The notes beneath the pieces were generated by a model. The model was not told the origin of the DNA, ran no database searches, and saw only the letters and a program-made list of their open reading frames with translations. Positions 45,654 through 56,700 of a DNA stretch of 64,000 bases are shown here, piece by piece. The position numbers were made by a program, and so were the translations under genes. How positions within the stretch are numbered: position 1 is the stretch's first letter; each line of letters begins with the position of its first letter. The stretch lies in contig NC_045132.1 of the NCBI RefSeq assembly GCF_007655135.1, positions 11,346,001 through 11,410,000 on the forward strand, given 5' to 3'. This stretch comes from Punica granatum (lineage: Eukaryota > Streptophyta > Magnoliopsida > Myrtales > Lythraceae).

Positions 45654-46004
45654 GTGTTAGGATTACCTAGGACTAAACGTGGGAGAGATTCAATTTTTGT
45701 GGTTGTTGATAGATTTTCTAAGATGACACACTTTATTCCATGTCACAAAACGGATGACGCTTCGTATGTTGCTGATTTGTTCTTTAGGGAGATTGTGAGA
45801 TTACATGGCATGCCTAGAACAATTGTTTTAGATAGAGATGCTAAATTCTTGAGTTATTTTTGGAAGACTTTGTGGTGTAAGTTAGGTACTAAGCTATTGT
45901 TTTCTACTACTTGTCACCCACAAACTGATGGACAAACGAAAGAAGTAAATAGGACTTTGTCTACTTTGTTGAGGGCAATCATAAAAAAGAACATCAAAAC
46001 ATGG
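45654..46004 (+). pseudogene. Inverted copy: integrase core, cut by element M
   Basis: The second Asp (VLDRDAKF) and the Glu region are present, the latter altered to QTKEVN, so the catalytic Glu is shifted or lost. The coding sequence stops at 46004 where the LTR of M begins. Codons beyond that point in the open frame are LTR sequence. Confidence 0.82.
46000..46004. other. Presumed left target-site copy of element M (CATGG)
   Basis: These five bases precede the LTR end. The partner copy would lie beyond the right edge of the window, so the duplication cannot be confirmed here. Confidence 0.4.
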
Positions 46005-49000
46005 TGTGCGCACCCGAATTTAATCTTGTCGGGGCATGCATGCGCGAAGCCTAAGCAAACATGGCTTGGGAGTGTCCACCTTCCCTGGGACGCGCGACGA
46101 GCGCACGTGAGAAGGAATCGCCACTTGCCATTTTACGACTCGATGGTCAAGGGCCGGCAAGTTACCCGAGTCTAGGGGTACGGGGTACACCTAAATGTTA
46201 AGGCAATGGTCGTGCGGAACCGGAAATTTCGAATTCGGGGGTTCTATTACGTGCGGGCCTATATCCCGCACGCCCTTTCGGTACTCTAGCTTGCTAGGCT
46301 TGCCATTTTGTTTATTTACCGCATGATTTAGAGTTGCGCTTGACTCGCCCGTTTTGACACCGTAAATTCGATGAATTGACCAAGTTGGGCCGAGAGTCCG
46401 AAAGATGAGTAGGCTTGTGCATCGGGGAGTCGGTTCACTATCTTAGCGTTACAGTTCATCGAACCGTGATGGTCGAATCCCTGCGTGAACCGGAACCACG
46501 AGTATCCGAGCTTACTCATCCTTTGGTGGCAATAGACCAACTTAACCGATCCGGCACTCGGACCTCTCGCTCACCGATCGGGGATCCTTACAAGTAGATG
46601 AATGAACATACAAATAGAATTCTCACAATGTTCTCTCGAACAATTACAAAGTACAACTGAATGAGTAAATGGATCCCGATCGGTTTGCATTGGGCCAATA
46701 TTCCGCTCCGGCTCACCGTGTTTTTTGAATGACCGATAAGTAAATTAAGGCAACGCGGACTCAAAGAGCCGGGGGGTCGGGTCCGATCGATCCAATGGTT
46801 TGCAAGGGAACCGGTTGGTTCCCACTGTATCCGATGGACCGATCGAGTTCCCGGGTGATATCTAAACCTGTTTCACACGTCCAATCCAAATTTGCCTCCC
46901 ACATAGGCCGCATTCGGAGTGTGACGGTGACTCGAGGCTAGATCCCATTCCGCACTCGAGTTGCACGCACTTAGTGAGTTAGGAGGCGTTGGACCTCGTG
47001 TTCGGTGATTTGGGGCGTTGAACCCCGTGCAACACGTAACCTATGGGCTCAGGTCCGAACCACAATAAATCATCATAGGCAAGGATAAAACAGAAGAAAA
47101 ATGATAAAACTAACATAATACAGACAATAACTGACAACTATCGGTGAATACAGACAAGTGGTGTATTAAGTCGAATGTACGTGATTTAATCAGTTATTAA
47201 CCGGGGTTGATTAGCAAACAATGTATCTAACCTAGGCAAACATAGAGGGCGGGCTAGGATTTGATCCTAAGCCAATTATTTGTGTGAATTTGTTTTAGGA
47301 CTCTTATTCAGTTAAGTGTCGCTACAGTTTCACCGAATTAGCCAAACTCGTATTTTGACTCTAGATTGGAATCGATCATTCCGCCCATCCATTATCTAGC
47401 GTTCGATTAGGCCAAATGTATGATTAATCCGGTTTTTCGCATTTTGTAACTGAAATAAAATGATCCCCACCGAATCTACAATAGGAAGAAAGAAATACCG
47501 AAAACGAACGAAATGGGCCGCGCTAATGAAACTCGCACCCTAACGGGTTGCCCTTTCTCGCCCATAGATCGAGGTGTTTCCAACTCCCTAAAGCCTAGGG
47601 TATCGGTGAATCACGGAATGACGATTATGCCCTTGGAGGATAAAATTACAAGGTTCGGAAATAAATTGAAGATCGCGTCACACGAAGGAGTCTAAGAAGG
47701 ACTCGCGTGCTCCGACTCGGGCCGCCTCAAATTGGGCCCGGACTCGAGTCATAGCACGTGAGTACTCGCTAGACATCAATTCTGTTCGTGTTACGTGTCT
47801 CGGTATTTTGAAATTGTGAATTTTTGATGGAAAAGGGCATTCTCGCCGTTCCGTAAACCATCGATGCGTTTACAAATTAAGGATCGATTAACCCAATTAT
47901 TTAGTCCAAGTAATTTAATTAGCCGAATGATACGTCCCGTTTATCCCATTTGTGGAATTCTTTGATATTTATTATTTCATGTCGCGGTTACGATTTCGAC
48001 GAATGAGGTTCGGGTCTAGCATATCCAATAAGTAATAAACGCATGGGCAACGATTAAAAGGGGATGTAATTACGAACAATTCCGAGGACCGGCTTTGGAA
48101 TAAGGGAGAGGCCAACCGAGACTCCCACGAGGTCACGGATAATTCGGCCACCTCTCAAGGGTGAGTGGTCGAATGCTCCTTGGCCCGGCTTGAGCTTCGG
48201 TAGGCCTTTCACATTGCTCCTAACCGTCCCTCGCATGCAACGAATAATACACATGTGATAATAACACATATTTTACTAAATTGACGTCGACACGACCCCG
48301 ATTTGCGCAAATAAACATATGAGACACTCAAAGAACATCACATTCACGAAATCAACGATCAATATTAACTCATTTCATGATAATCTTAGAGATAATGCAC
48401 GGGAATCACACGGCATCAAGGGAAGAGGAGCCCTAAGACTTCGGATAGGCCAAGGAGCCTCACGGCCCCCCATCGCAAGGGCATGGCGGTGGGTCCCTTG
48501 ACATAGCCGAACCCTCCAAGGGCTCTCCCTCCTAGATCCCGAGCCATTCCCTTCGTTGAAACACATCTTGGCCACGGCTAGGGGTTTCCCGAACGTAGAG
48601 GTGGTCTAATCCGGGAGAATGAGGCGGTTATGGACCCGAGGGAGCCGAGGAGGCTCATGGCCCTCCATCTAGGAGGCTCGGCTGAGAGGCTCCATGGCTC
48701 TCTCGAGTCTACATCCGTCTCATTCCCCTAGATTCGGACCACATCACGTATGCATGCATATTTATACGACCGTATAGACGTAGAGAAAAAAAATGGGACA
48801 TGTACGTTGCATGAGGGTGCATGGGAGGTTCGGATCTAAAGGAAAAACGACGTCTTGCATGCATTCCGGTTATTTTAAACCACATTCACACTTCATATGA
48901 ACAAACATCGAAGATCCTAGCTCTTCTAAGTTGTAGAGGGATGTTACCAAGCCTCGATGCACGAGGAAAAGAGTCGGGGAAGCGGCCGTGGGAGTTCGCA

Positions 49001-51021
49001 AGACTCGGTTTGAAAGCTACGGGTGGGTGACCCGGGTGGAAGCGCAGCCGCGGCAGTCTCGGGAAAATGGGTCGGCACGCGAGCTCCGGGCACGACACGG
49101 TGCAAGGTCAGGCTCGTTGGACTCCTAAGAGGCGGATCTAGATGACCATAGGCAAACCCGAATGTGCCAAGGCCTGGACAAACCCGAAACAATGTGAAGA
49201 AACTCGGTAAATAAAAGGCGAACCCGGTAAAGAACAAGCGGATGAAACGGAGGTTGAGCATGGTGGAGCGGCTCTCGGACCGTGACCACCTCTTCACGGG
49301 GGAGAGTGAGGGCTGTGAGGAACCCCTTGAACATGATGGCACGACTCGCCAAAGTCGTGGGAAGAAATGGCACGTGGTTGGGGTCCGGTGCGCACGACTA
49401 GGGGCTCTCGGGACCCAATTGCACTTTCGACTGGAACGTGATGTTGAGGACCTCAAATGGAAAATCTAAGCCCGGAAATGGACTTAGGGGGTGGAAGATA
49501 TGCAGGCTAGGGAGTTTGGTGATTTTTGGCTTAAGTCGGGTCGGGTGGTCACCGGAATACTGGGTGGTTTTCCGGTGGTTTCGGCCGGTTTTGGCCTTGG
49601 CAAGGGCTGGACGAGCTGGAGGGGAGGGCTGGAGTTTGAGAGAATTCTTGAGAGAGATTGGCTTGAGAGAGAGTGAGAATGAAGAAGTGATTAAGGTTAA
49701 TGATCAATGGGAACTTATAGGGAGCCCTAACGATTTGGTTAAGGAACGTTAATCGCGGTTAGGGGGCCTAATATGGGCTGCCGAAAATCCCAAGAGGGAT
49801 TAGGATGGGGAAAATGTCATGTTGAGTGTAGGGGAAGGCAAAGGAGAGTGATGGGTGTGATGGACATGTAAGAGGAAGTGATGGATGTGTAAGAAGATTT
49901 GAATTTGTGGTGGAGGGAAGGAGGAAGCCTCCTTGGAGCCGCTGGCCAAGGGGATTAGCCGCGGCTTGGGGCTGTCACGTCGGAGCCGAGGGTTTGAGCC
50001 GTGGCTTGGGGTTGAGCCGTGGCTTGATGGCTCGGCTTGGTTGAGCTGTGGGTCCCATTCGATTGCGAGAAAAATCGGAAAATGCTTGAGACTTGATTGA
50101 GCTCGCATCCGATCTCCGATGTCCAATTAATTTGTAGATTTGGAATGCTTGAACGAAGAGGGTTTGAATGAGCCTAATATCGCCATGCGTCGTGTGAATG
50201 AACGTTCGGGCGACTCGGCGCCTCGAGAGCTAGTTTTGCCCTGTTTGGACGTTCGGAGTGGAGTTTAGTGCCCCCCGATCCCCGATTGCTCTTTGTGCAT
50301 CTTGACATACGTTTCGGTGACCCTTCTGCTCCGTGGGGGATCATTGGCTCGTTGCCCTCGGCCGAGGACCGTTAGCCCGGGGAGGCCTAGGGACTTGTGA
50401 CTGGGATTTTCTCAGTGTTCCCTGAATGTCTTGAGGTGTTCAGGAATCGCTGCGGTCTCTGTTTTCCGTGAACGTGCTCCGAAGATTTGTCGGGAGGCGT
50501 TTGCTACCACCGAAACGTCCCTCAGGGAGCCCTGTAGGGTTCCGAATGATCGTCTGAAGCTCGTCCCATGGCCTCGTTGGTCCCTGGGTGCCTGTAGGCC
50601 CGTTTTAGGGGGCCGTTTACTTGTCAGTGGAGCGGGCCCCGTGAGCCTTGCCAGAAAAGGCGTCTGTGAGAGATCGGGGTGTCCCGGCTTATGTGGCATG
50701 CTCCGGAAATGCGCCCGGACGTGTCGTTGGTCACTTTGGCACTGAGATGGATTTTTAGAGTCCCATATTGGGCACCTTTCGGTGCTTCGGTGACTCGGTG
50801 ATGAATAGTGCCACAGTGCCAGCTCCGTCGTTTTCGGGATTCCTTGTTTTTCTGTTCTTCTGATGGCTCTCCTCCGCCTTTCTCGATGGACCAGGCTTTC
50901 TTCCGCAATCCATGATCCTATGCCCGCCTATTTGCCTCCGTTTTCCCGATGGTGAATGGTGTCCCGAGCCTTGGTCGGAAGTCCTTCGTTGGAACCGGTG
51001 GACCAAAATGGGGTGCTGACA
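46005..51021 (-). repeat. 3' LTR of element M (5.02 kb)
   Basis: On the minus strand it starts TGTCAGCACCCCATTTTGG and ends GAATTCGGGTGCGCACA-like sequence; the plus-strand start at 46005 is TGTGCGCACCCGAATT. It is homologous over its length to the LTR of P, in the opposite orientation. A TATA-like CTATAAGT is on the minus strand near 49715-49722. Inside are dispersed GC-rich segments that pair GGCCTC with GAGGCC (48430-48720). Short frames in it show no domain. Confidence 0.87.
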
Positions 51022-52239
51022 GCTTGCCCCTCTTTGGTTGCGTGCTCGATTGGAGGAGGTAACCAAAGATCATGAGAAGCACCCTTTTTGGTCCCGGCGA
51101 CCGCTTCTGTCCTCATTCTCCGTTGTAGCTTGCCCCTCCTGTCATAAGATGGTAGCGTGATTGGAATTTGGAGGACGTAAAGTGGCGGGTGGAGGGCCGA
51201 AGCCCATGGAAAGCAGTAAAGTGCGAGGCCGAAGCCCGTGGAAAGCAGTAAAGTGCGTAGAGTATAGGGAAGGTAGGGGTGGGGATCGATGCTAGGTGGT
51301 ATGTCGGAGGTGTCGGCAGAGGCAAATTGTCCCGTTCCGAGTCGAGCTTGTCATTTGTTGCTTCCTCGAGCTAGAGTCAAGAGAATTCTCTATAATGCCC
51401 TCCATTCGGTTCGAAGCTCCGATCTGTCGCATGAGCTAATCGCGTGTTCGTCAAGAAGGAGATGCCCCTTGGGATTCCCAACTGCACCTGTGCACGGAGA
51501 CAGGGAAACGTACAAAGGATATCAGTTGCGCTTAATCGGCGAGACGGGGGTGTATATAAGAAGAATCTATGTAAAGATGTGTCGGGGATTTGGTATTAGT
51601 GACCGTTGCAGGGTGGTCGTGTCCCTATCGGAGAATGGCTTTTTCTGGAACGGGTAGCCCGTAGAATATGTGCATAAAGGTAAAAGGAGGGATCTTATGG
51701 GATCCTCCAAGTCAAGGATAAGTTGATTCGACCCCCATTTCGAAGCGGGTCTCGAGCCTGGATAGTCGAAGAGAGTTTGCTTGCGTCGAAGAATGCCGAA
51801 CCACTACTCGGTGTAACTTCAAGGGGGAAGTGTCGCTTTTCTTTCGTGGTCGAGCCAACATTGTCCCCTAACTTTTGCCCAGGCCGTGGGGTGCGTGGCA
51901 GCCTAGCGGGGTATTTTATTTGGGTGGGATCGCACCCCTCGGGCCCTCTAACTTTTGCCTAGGCCGCCTCGAAGAGGTTTTCGACTTAGCGAGGAAGTGA
52001 CTTGTGCTCTCCTTTTGCCGCGACTCCCCTTTGCAGGATTTTAAGTCGTGCCACTCGTTCCCTAGCTTTTGCCTAGGCCGCCTCGAAGAGGTTTTCGACC
52101 TAGAGGGAAAATTTTTTTTTTTTCTCAAGAAAGCTTAGTATTGGACAAAACGGTGGGAATTGACCCTCGTTCACGAGAACAAAAATGTCTTACAATAAAA
52201 ACAGGCACGGAGCCCGGCGAATAAAGAATGTACAAGTGC
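51022..52239 (-). other. 3' untranslated region of M: polypurine tract, minisatellite, hairpins
   Basis: Next to the LTR the minus strand reads AAAGAGGGGCAAGC (51022-51035), the polypurine tract that primes plus-strand DNA. A second AGGAGGGGCAAGC lies at 51128-51140. At 51175-51260 is a GCACTTTACTGCTTTC minisatellite. Hairpins lie at 52073-52103, about 52010-52048 and 51959-51989, each followed on the minus strand by CAAAAG. A further GGCAAAAGTTAGGGG lies near 51867-51881. The rest (51300-51850) shows nothing recognisable. Confidence 0.75.
51027..51035 (-). other. Polypurine tract of M
   Basis: AAAGAGGGG on the minus strand, five bases before the LTR start TGTCAGC. Position and composition fit the plus-strand primer of LTR retrotransposons. 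Confidence 0.8.
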
Positions 52240-53029
52240 TCATGGATAATACTTCTTGATGGCGTCAGCGTTGACGGGAAGGGCATTTTCAGTGCCGTCC
52301 ATATCGCTCAAAATGACTGCTCCTCCAGAGAAAACCTCTTTGACGACGAAGGGACCGTCGTATTTGTACGAGAACTTCCATCGAGAGTCCGGCGTGACGT
52401 GTAGGACTTTTATCAAAACGAGGCACCGGGGCTGAAATCGCGGTGGCGGACTCTTGCGTGAAAGCTCAAGCCATTCTTTGTTGGTAGCACTGTCCATGGC
52501 ATAGCGCTTTCAGCCTCTTTTCATCAATGAAATTCAACTGTTCGTACCGTTGCCTCACCCATTCTGCTTCTTCAAGTTCAGTCTCGGCGAGAATCCTCAT
52601 GGAAGGGATCTCCACTTCGATTGGGAGGACGGCCTCCATGCCATAGACTAGGGAGTACGGGGTTGCCCCGGTTGAAGTCCGTATGGATGTCCGGTACGCC
52701 AAGAGTGCATAGGGGAGCATCTCGTGCCAATCCTTGTAGTTTCCCGTTATTTTTTCGATGATCTTCTTGATGTTCTTATTCGCCGCTTCCACCGCACCGT
52801 TCATTTGGGGACGGTATGGGGTGGAGTTGCGGTGTCGGATTTTGAATTGTGCACAGAGCTCATCGATGACCTTGTTGTTCAGATTCTTGGCATTGTCCGT
52901 GATGATTGTCGCAGGGACCCCGTACCGGGCGATGACGTCGCGTCTGAGAAAACGGGCCACGGCCTTTGCGGTGACTGACGCAAGAGTGATGGCCTCGATC
53001 CATTTGGTGAAGTAATCGATTGCTACCAA
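52240..53029 (-). pseudogene. Element M integrase core and C-terminal domain
   Basis: The core run 52466-53029 has Asp45 (IITDNAKNL) and Glu81 (MNGAVEAANKN), with 35 residues between them. The first catalytic Asp (MDVIGPI) lies upstream, near 53075, in a damaged frame. The C-terminal part 52240-52497 (KYDGPFVVKEVF ... LPVNADAIKKYYP) is in another frame, and two shifts near 52420-52490 separate them. The motifs fit the Tat/Athila/Ogre integrase group and not the chromovirus group. Confidence 0.83.
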
Positions 53030-53382
53030 ATGAACATATGCCCGTTAGACGCTTTGGGGTTGATCGGGCCAATCACATCCATCCCCTACATCGAAAAAGG
53101 CCATGGTGCCGTCATGGGGCGCAGTTCGTTGGGCGGCGCTTTGATCTGATCGGCGTAAACTTGACATCGGTGGCAATATCTGACATGCTTCACACAATCG
53201 GTCTCCATGGTGGACCAATAATAGCCTAGGCGCATAATCTTCTTAGCGAGCATGAGACCGTTCATATGGGGTCCACAGTTTCCCCCGTGCACTTCCTCCA
53301 TGAGATGTCGTGATTCATGTTCATCGATGCACCGGAGGAGTATGGAGTCGAAGGAGCGGCGGTAGAGTATCTCGCCGCTCAA
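53030..53382 (-). pseudogene. Element M integrase zinc finger
   Basis: The HHCC-type finger is visible (VHGGNCGPHMNG and YCHRCQ). The frame stops at TAG (53086-53088) where a Trp is expected before GMDVIGP. A one-base loss near 53034 (FIW/VAIDYF) then shifts frame into the core. Confidence 0.82.
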
Positions 53383-53793
53383 AAAATAGTGTATCGCGAG
53401 GCGTCTGAGAGTCTTTCGATTGGGGGTATTGGCCGGTTCGTAAAAGGTTCTTAATGTCTTCGTACCACGGCTTTGCCTCGAACGCTTCGATTGAATTGCA
53501 ATGTGCTGGTCCTTCGGCTATCTCAATCTCGAGGGGCTCGATAAGGTTTTCCTTCGTGATGCTCACCATGGAGGCGAGCGTTGCAAGCGCATCTGCGAAT
53601 TGATTTGTCATGCGTGGGGTATAGGTGAACGAGATGTCTTCGAAGTTCTCGGTTAACTTCTCGAGGTACTCGTGGTATGGCACTAACTTCGCATCTTTTG
53701 TCTTCCACTGCCCCAATGTTTGGAAGATGGTGAGCATAGAGTCGCCGAACACCTCGAGCTCTTTTACCTTGAAATCAATTGCCGCTTGTAGGC
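53321..53793 (-). pseudogene. Element M RNase H, broken by element P
   Basis: The C-terminal half of RNase H (LQAAIDFKVKELEVFGDS, FTYTPR, ADALATLASM) is open from 53793 down to about 53420, then shifts frame before the integrase finger. The first codons of the open frame above 53793 come from the LTR of P and do not belong to M. Confidence 0.83.
53789..53793. other. Presumed left target-site copy of element P (TAGGC)
   Basis: Five bases before the LTR start. The partner lies outside the window. Confidence 0.4.
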
Positions 53794-56700
53794 TGTCAGC
53801 ACCCCATTTTGGCCCACCGGCTTCCCACACGAGAATCCCCGATCAAAGCCCGGGTTACTATTCATGACCCGGCAATCAGAGGCAAATAGGCGAGCACGGA
53901 GTCATGTACAATGAGAGAAGAGCTGGGTCGCTAAGGAAAAGCAAAGGAAAGCCATCGAAGAACGAACGGACAAAGAACCCCCAAAACGGCAGAGCTGGCA
54001 CTGTGGCACTATTCATCACTGAGTCACCGGAGCACCGAAAGGTGCCCAATATGGGGCTCCAAAAATCCCTCTCGGTGCCAAAATGACCAATGACACGTCC
54101 GGGCGCATCTCCGGGACATCCTGCTTAAGCCGGGACACCCCAATCCCCCACGGACGCCTTTTCTGACAGAGCTCCCAGGGTTCGCTCCACTGACAAGCAA
54201 ACGGCCCCTCAAAACGGGCCTACAGGCACCCAGGGACCACCAGGGCCGGGGAACAAGCTTCAGACAACCTTCCGGAGCTCGGCTCAGTCTCCCGAAGTAC
54301 GTTTCAGTGGTCACGAGCGCCTCCCGGCGAGCCTTCGGGGTATTTCCACGGAAAGCAGAGACCACGGAGATCTCTGAGCACCTCACAATAATCCCCGAGC
54401 ACCTCAAGGCATTCAGGGCACATTGAGAAAATCCCGGTCAAAGTCCCTAGGTCTTCCCGGGCCAACGGTCCCCGACCGAGGACGACGAGCCAACGATCAC
54501 CCACGGGGCAAAAGGATCGCCAAAACGAATGCAAGAATGCACAAAGATCAATCGGGGGTCAAGGGGCGCTAAACTCAACTCCGAACGTCCAAACAGGGCA
54601 AAACCGACTCTCGAGGCGCCGAGTCGCCCGAACGTTCGTCCACACGACGCATGGCGATATTAGGCTCGTTCAAATCCTCGTCATTCAAGCATTCCAAATC
54701 CATAAATTAATTGGACATCGGAGATCGGACGCGCACCCAATCAAGTCTCAAGCATTTTCCGGCTTTTCTCTCAATCGAATGGGACCCACAACTCAGCCAA
54801 GCCAAGCCGTCAAGCCGCGGCTCAACCCCAAGCCACGGCTCAACCCCTCCAAGCTCGGCTCGCCCGCAATCAGCCATGGCTTCTCCCCATGGCCGGCGGC
54901 TCAAGCTTCCCCCCACCACAAAATTCAAATCTTCTTACACCTCTTACACACCTATCACCTCCTATCACCTCTCCATCACCTCCCATCACTCTTACCCTTG
55001 CTTCCCCCACACTCTAAGTGACATCTCCCCCTCCCTAATCCCATTAGAAATTTCGGCAGCCACCCTAAGCCATTTCGGCAGCCCCATTAAGCCCAAAACC
55101 GCAATCAACTTCCCCAAAGCAAGTCATTAGCCTCCCCTATAAGTTCCCATTCATCATTAACTCTAATCACTTCTTCATTCTCACTCTCTCTCAAGCCGAT
55201 CTCTCTCAAGAATCCTCTCAAACTCCAGCCCACTCCCACTCACTCGTCCAGCCCTTGCCAAGGCCGAAACCGGCCAAAATCATCGGAAAACCACCCGGTA
55301 TTCCGGTGACCACCCGACCCGACTTAAACCAAAAATCACCAAACTCCCTAGCCTACAGATTTTCCACCCCTAAGTCCATTTCCGGGCTTAGATTCCCCAT
55401 TTGAGGCCTCCATCATCGCGTTCCAGCCGAAGGAAGAATCGGGTCTCGTGGGCCACCCGGGCGCACACCGGACCTCTACGCGTGCCATCTCTTCCCACGA
55501 CTTCGGCGAGTCGTGCCATCACGTCCAAAGGGTTTCTCACAACCCTCACCCTCTCCCGTGAAGAGGTGGTCACGGTCCGAGGGTCGATCAACCGTGCACA
55601 ACCACCGTTTCACTATTTCTCTCTTACCGAGTTTCCCGCATTCTCACCGAACTTTCTCTCACATTTTCGGGTTTGTTCAGGCCTTGGCACGTACGGGTCT
55701 GCCCATAGTCCTCTAGATCCACCTCTTAGGAGTCCAACGAGCCTGACCTTGCACCGTGCCGTGACTGTAGCGAGCGTGCCGTCCCATTTCCTCGATACTG
55801 CCGCGGCTGCGTGTCCATCCGGATCGCCCACCCGTAGCCTTCAAGCCGAGTCTTGCGACTCCCACGGCCACTTCCCCGACTCTTTCCCTCGCACATCGAG
55901 GCTAGGTAACGTCTCTTTACAACTTAGAGGAGTTAGGATCCCCGATATTTGCTTGAATGAAACGATAACGAGATTTGGAGAACCGGGATACATAAAAGAT
56001 GTCACCTTTTTTTTAGATTCGAACTCCCCATGCAAAGCATGCATCGTTACGCATTTTACTTCTATTGTTACGTCCATATTTCGTATGACCATGCATACAT
56101 AGCACGAGGTGGTTAGGATCCGTTGGGATGAGACCGTCACCAACTCAAGAGAGCCATGAGGCCTCTCGGCCGAACCTCCTAAGGGAGGCCGTGAGCCCTT
56201 TTGGCTCTCTAGAGTTCGTGGTCGCCTCATCCTTTCGGACTAGGCCATCTCTATAGTCGTGATCCCCTTAACCGTGACCAAGATACGATAATACGGTGAG
56301 AAACATTCGAGATCTAGGGGGGAGAGGTCCTCACGGGTCGGCGGTATCAAGGGGAGCTCACGGCCACCTTCTTTACAAGGAGGCCGAGAGGCCCTTGGCC
56401 TTACCGAGACCATGGACTTCTCTTCCCGTGATTTCGGAAGCTTCTCGAGACATATTTCCGGATTTGGTGCTGAATAAGCCAATGTAGTATCGCAAATTTC
56501 ATTAAACATGATGTTCGTGTTCATTCTGCGTGTTTGTTCATATGCTTGACGTCATGACCGCACCCTTTTATTGAATGCTCGTATTGATGATTTACATGGC
56601 ACGTGAAGCATGTAAGAAACAATTGAAATCGGTGTAAGAGACCGCTCAAGACTCGGGGATGAGCCAAGGAAATGTTCGGTCACCTCCGTCGGGGCGTGAT

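Larger units (their letters stand above)
43482..46004 (+). mobile_element. Inverted chromovirus-like pol fragment
   Basis: This is plus-strand protease to integrase of the array family, without gag, LTRs or primer site. It starts inside the protease (KYEDEVLCDVV) and stops in the integrase at the Trp codon of KTW, where element M is inserted. It has AAAACAAAAG where every array unit has A8G, so its protease-RT frame is undamaged at that point. Other lesions make it a pseudogene. Confidence 0.85.
46005..53793 (-). mobile_element. Element M: Tat/Ogre-like, 3' half, minus strand
   Basis: In coding order the visible part is RNase H (broken at 53793), integrase, 3' untranslated region, polypurine tract and 3' LTR (46005-51021). 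Gag, protease and RT should lie beyond element P, outside the window. M is inserted in the integrase of the inverted pol fragment and is itself the target of P, which gives the order of events. Confidence 0.85.

Noticed and set aside
53794..53830. First codons of the RNase H frame of M
   Set aside because: They come from the LTR start of P and are not part of RNase H.
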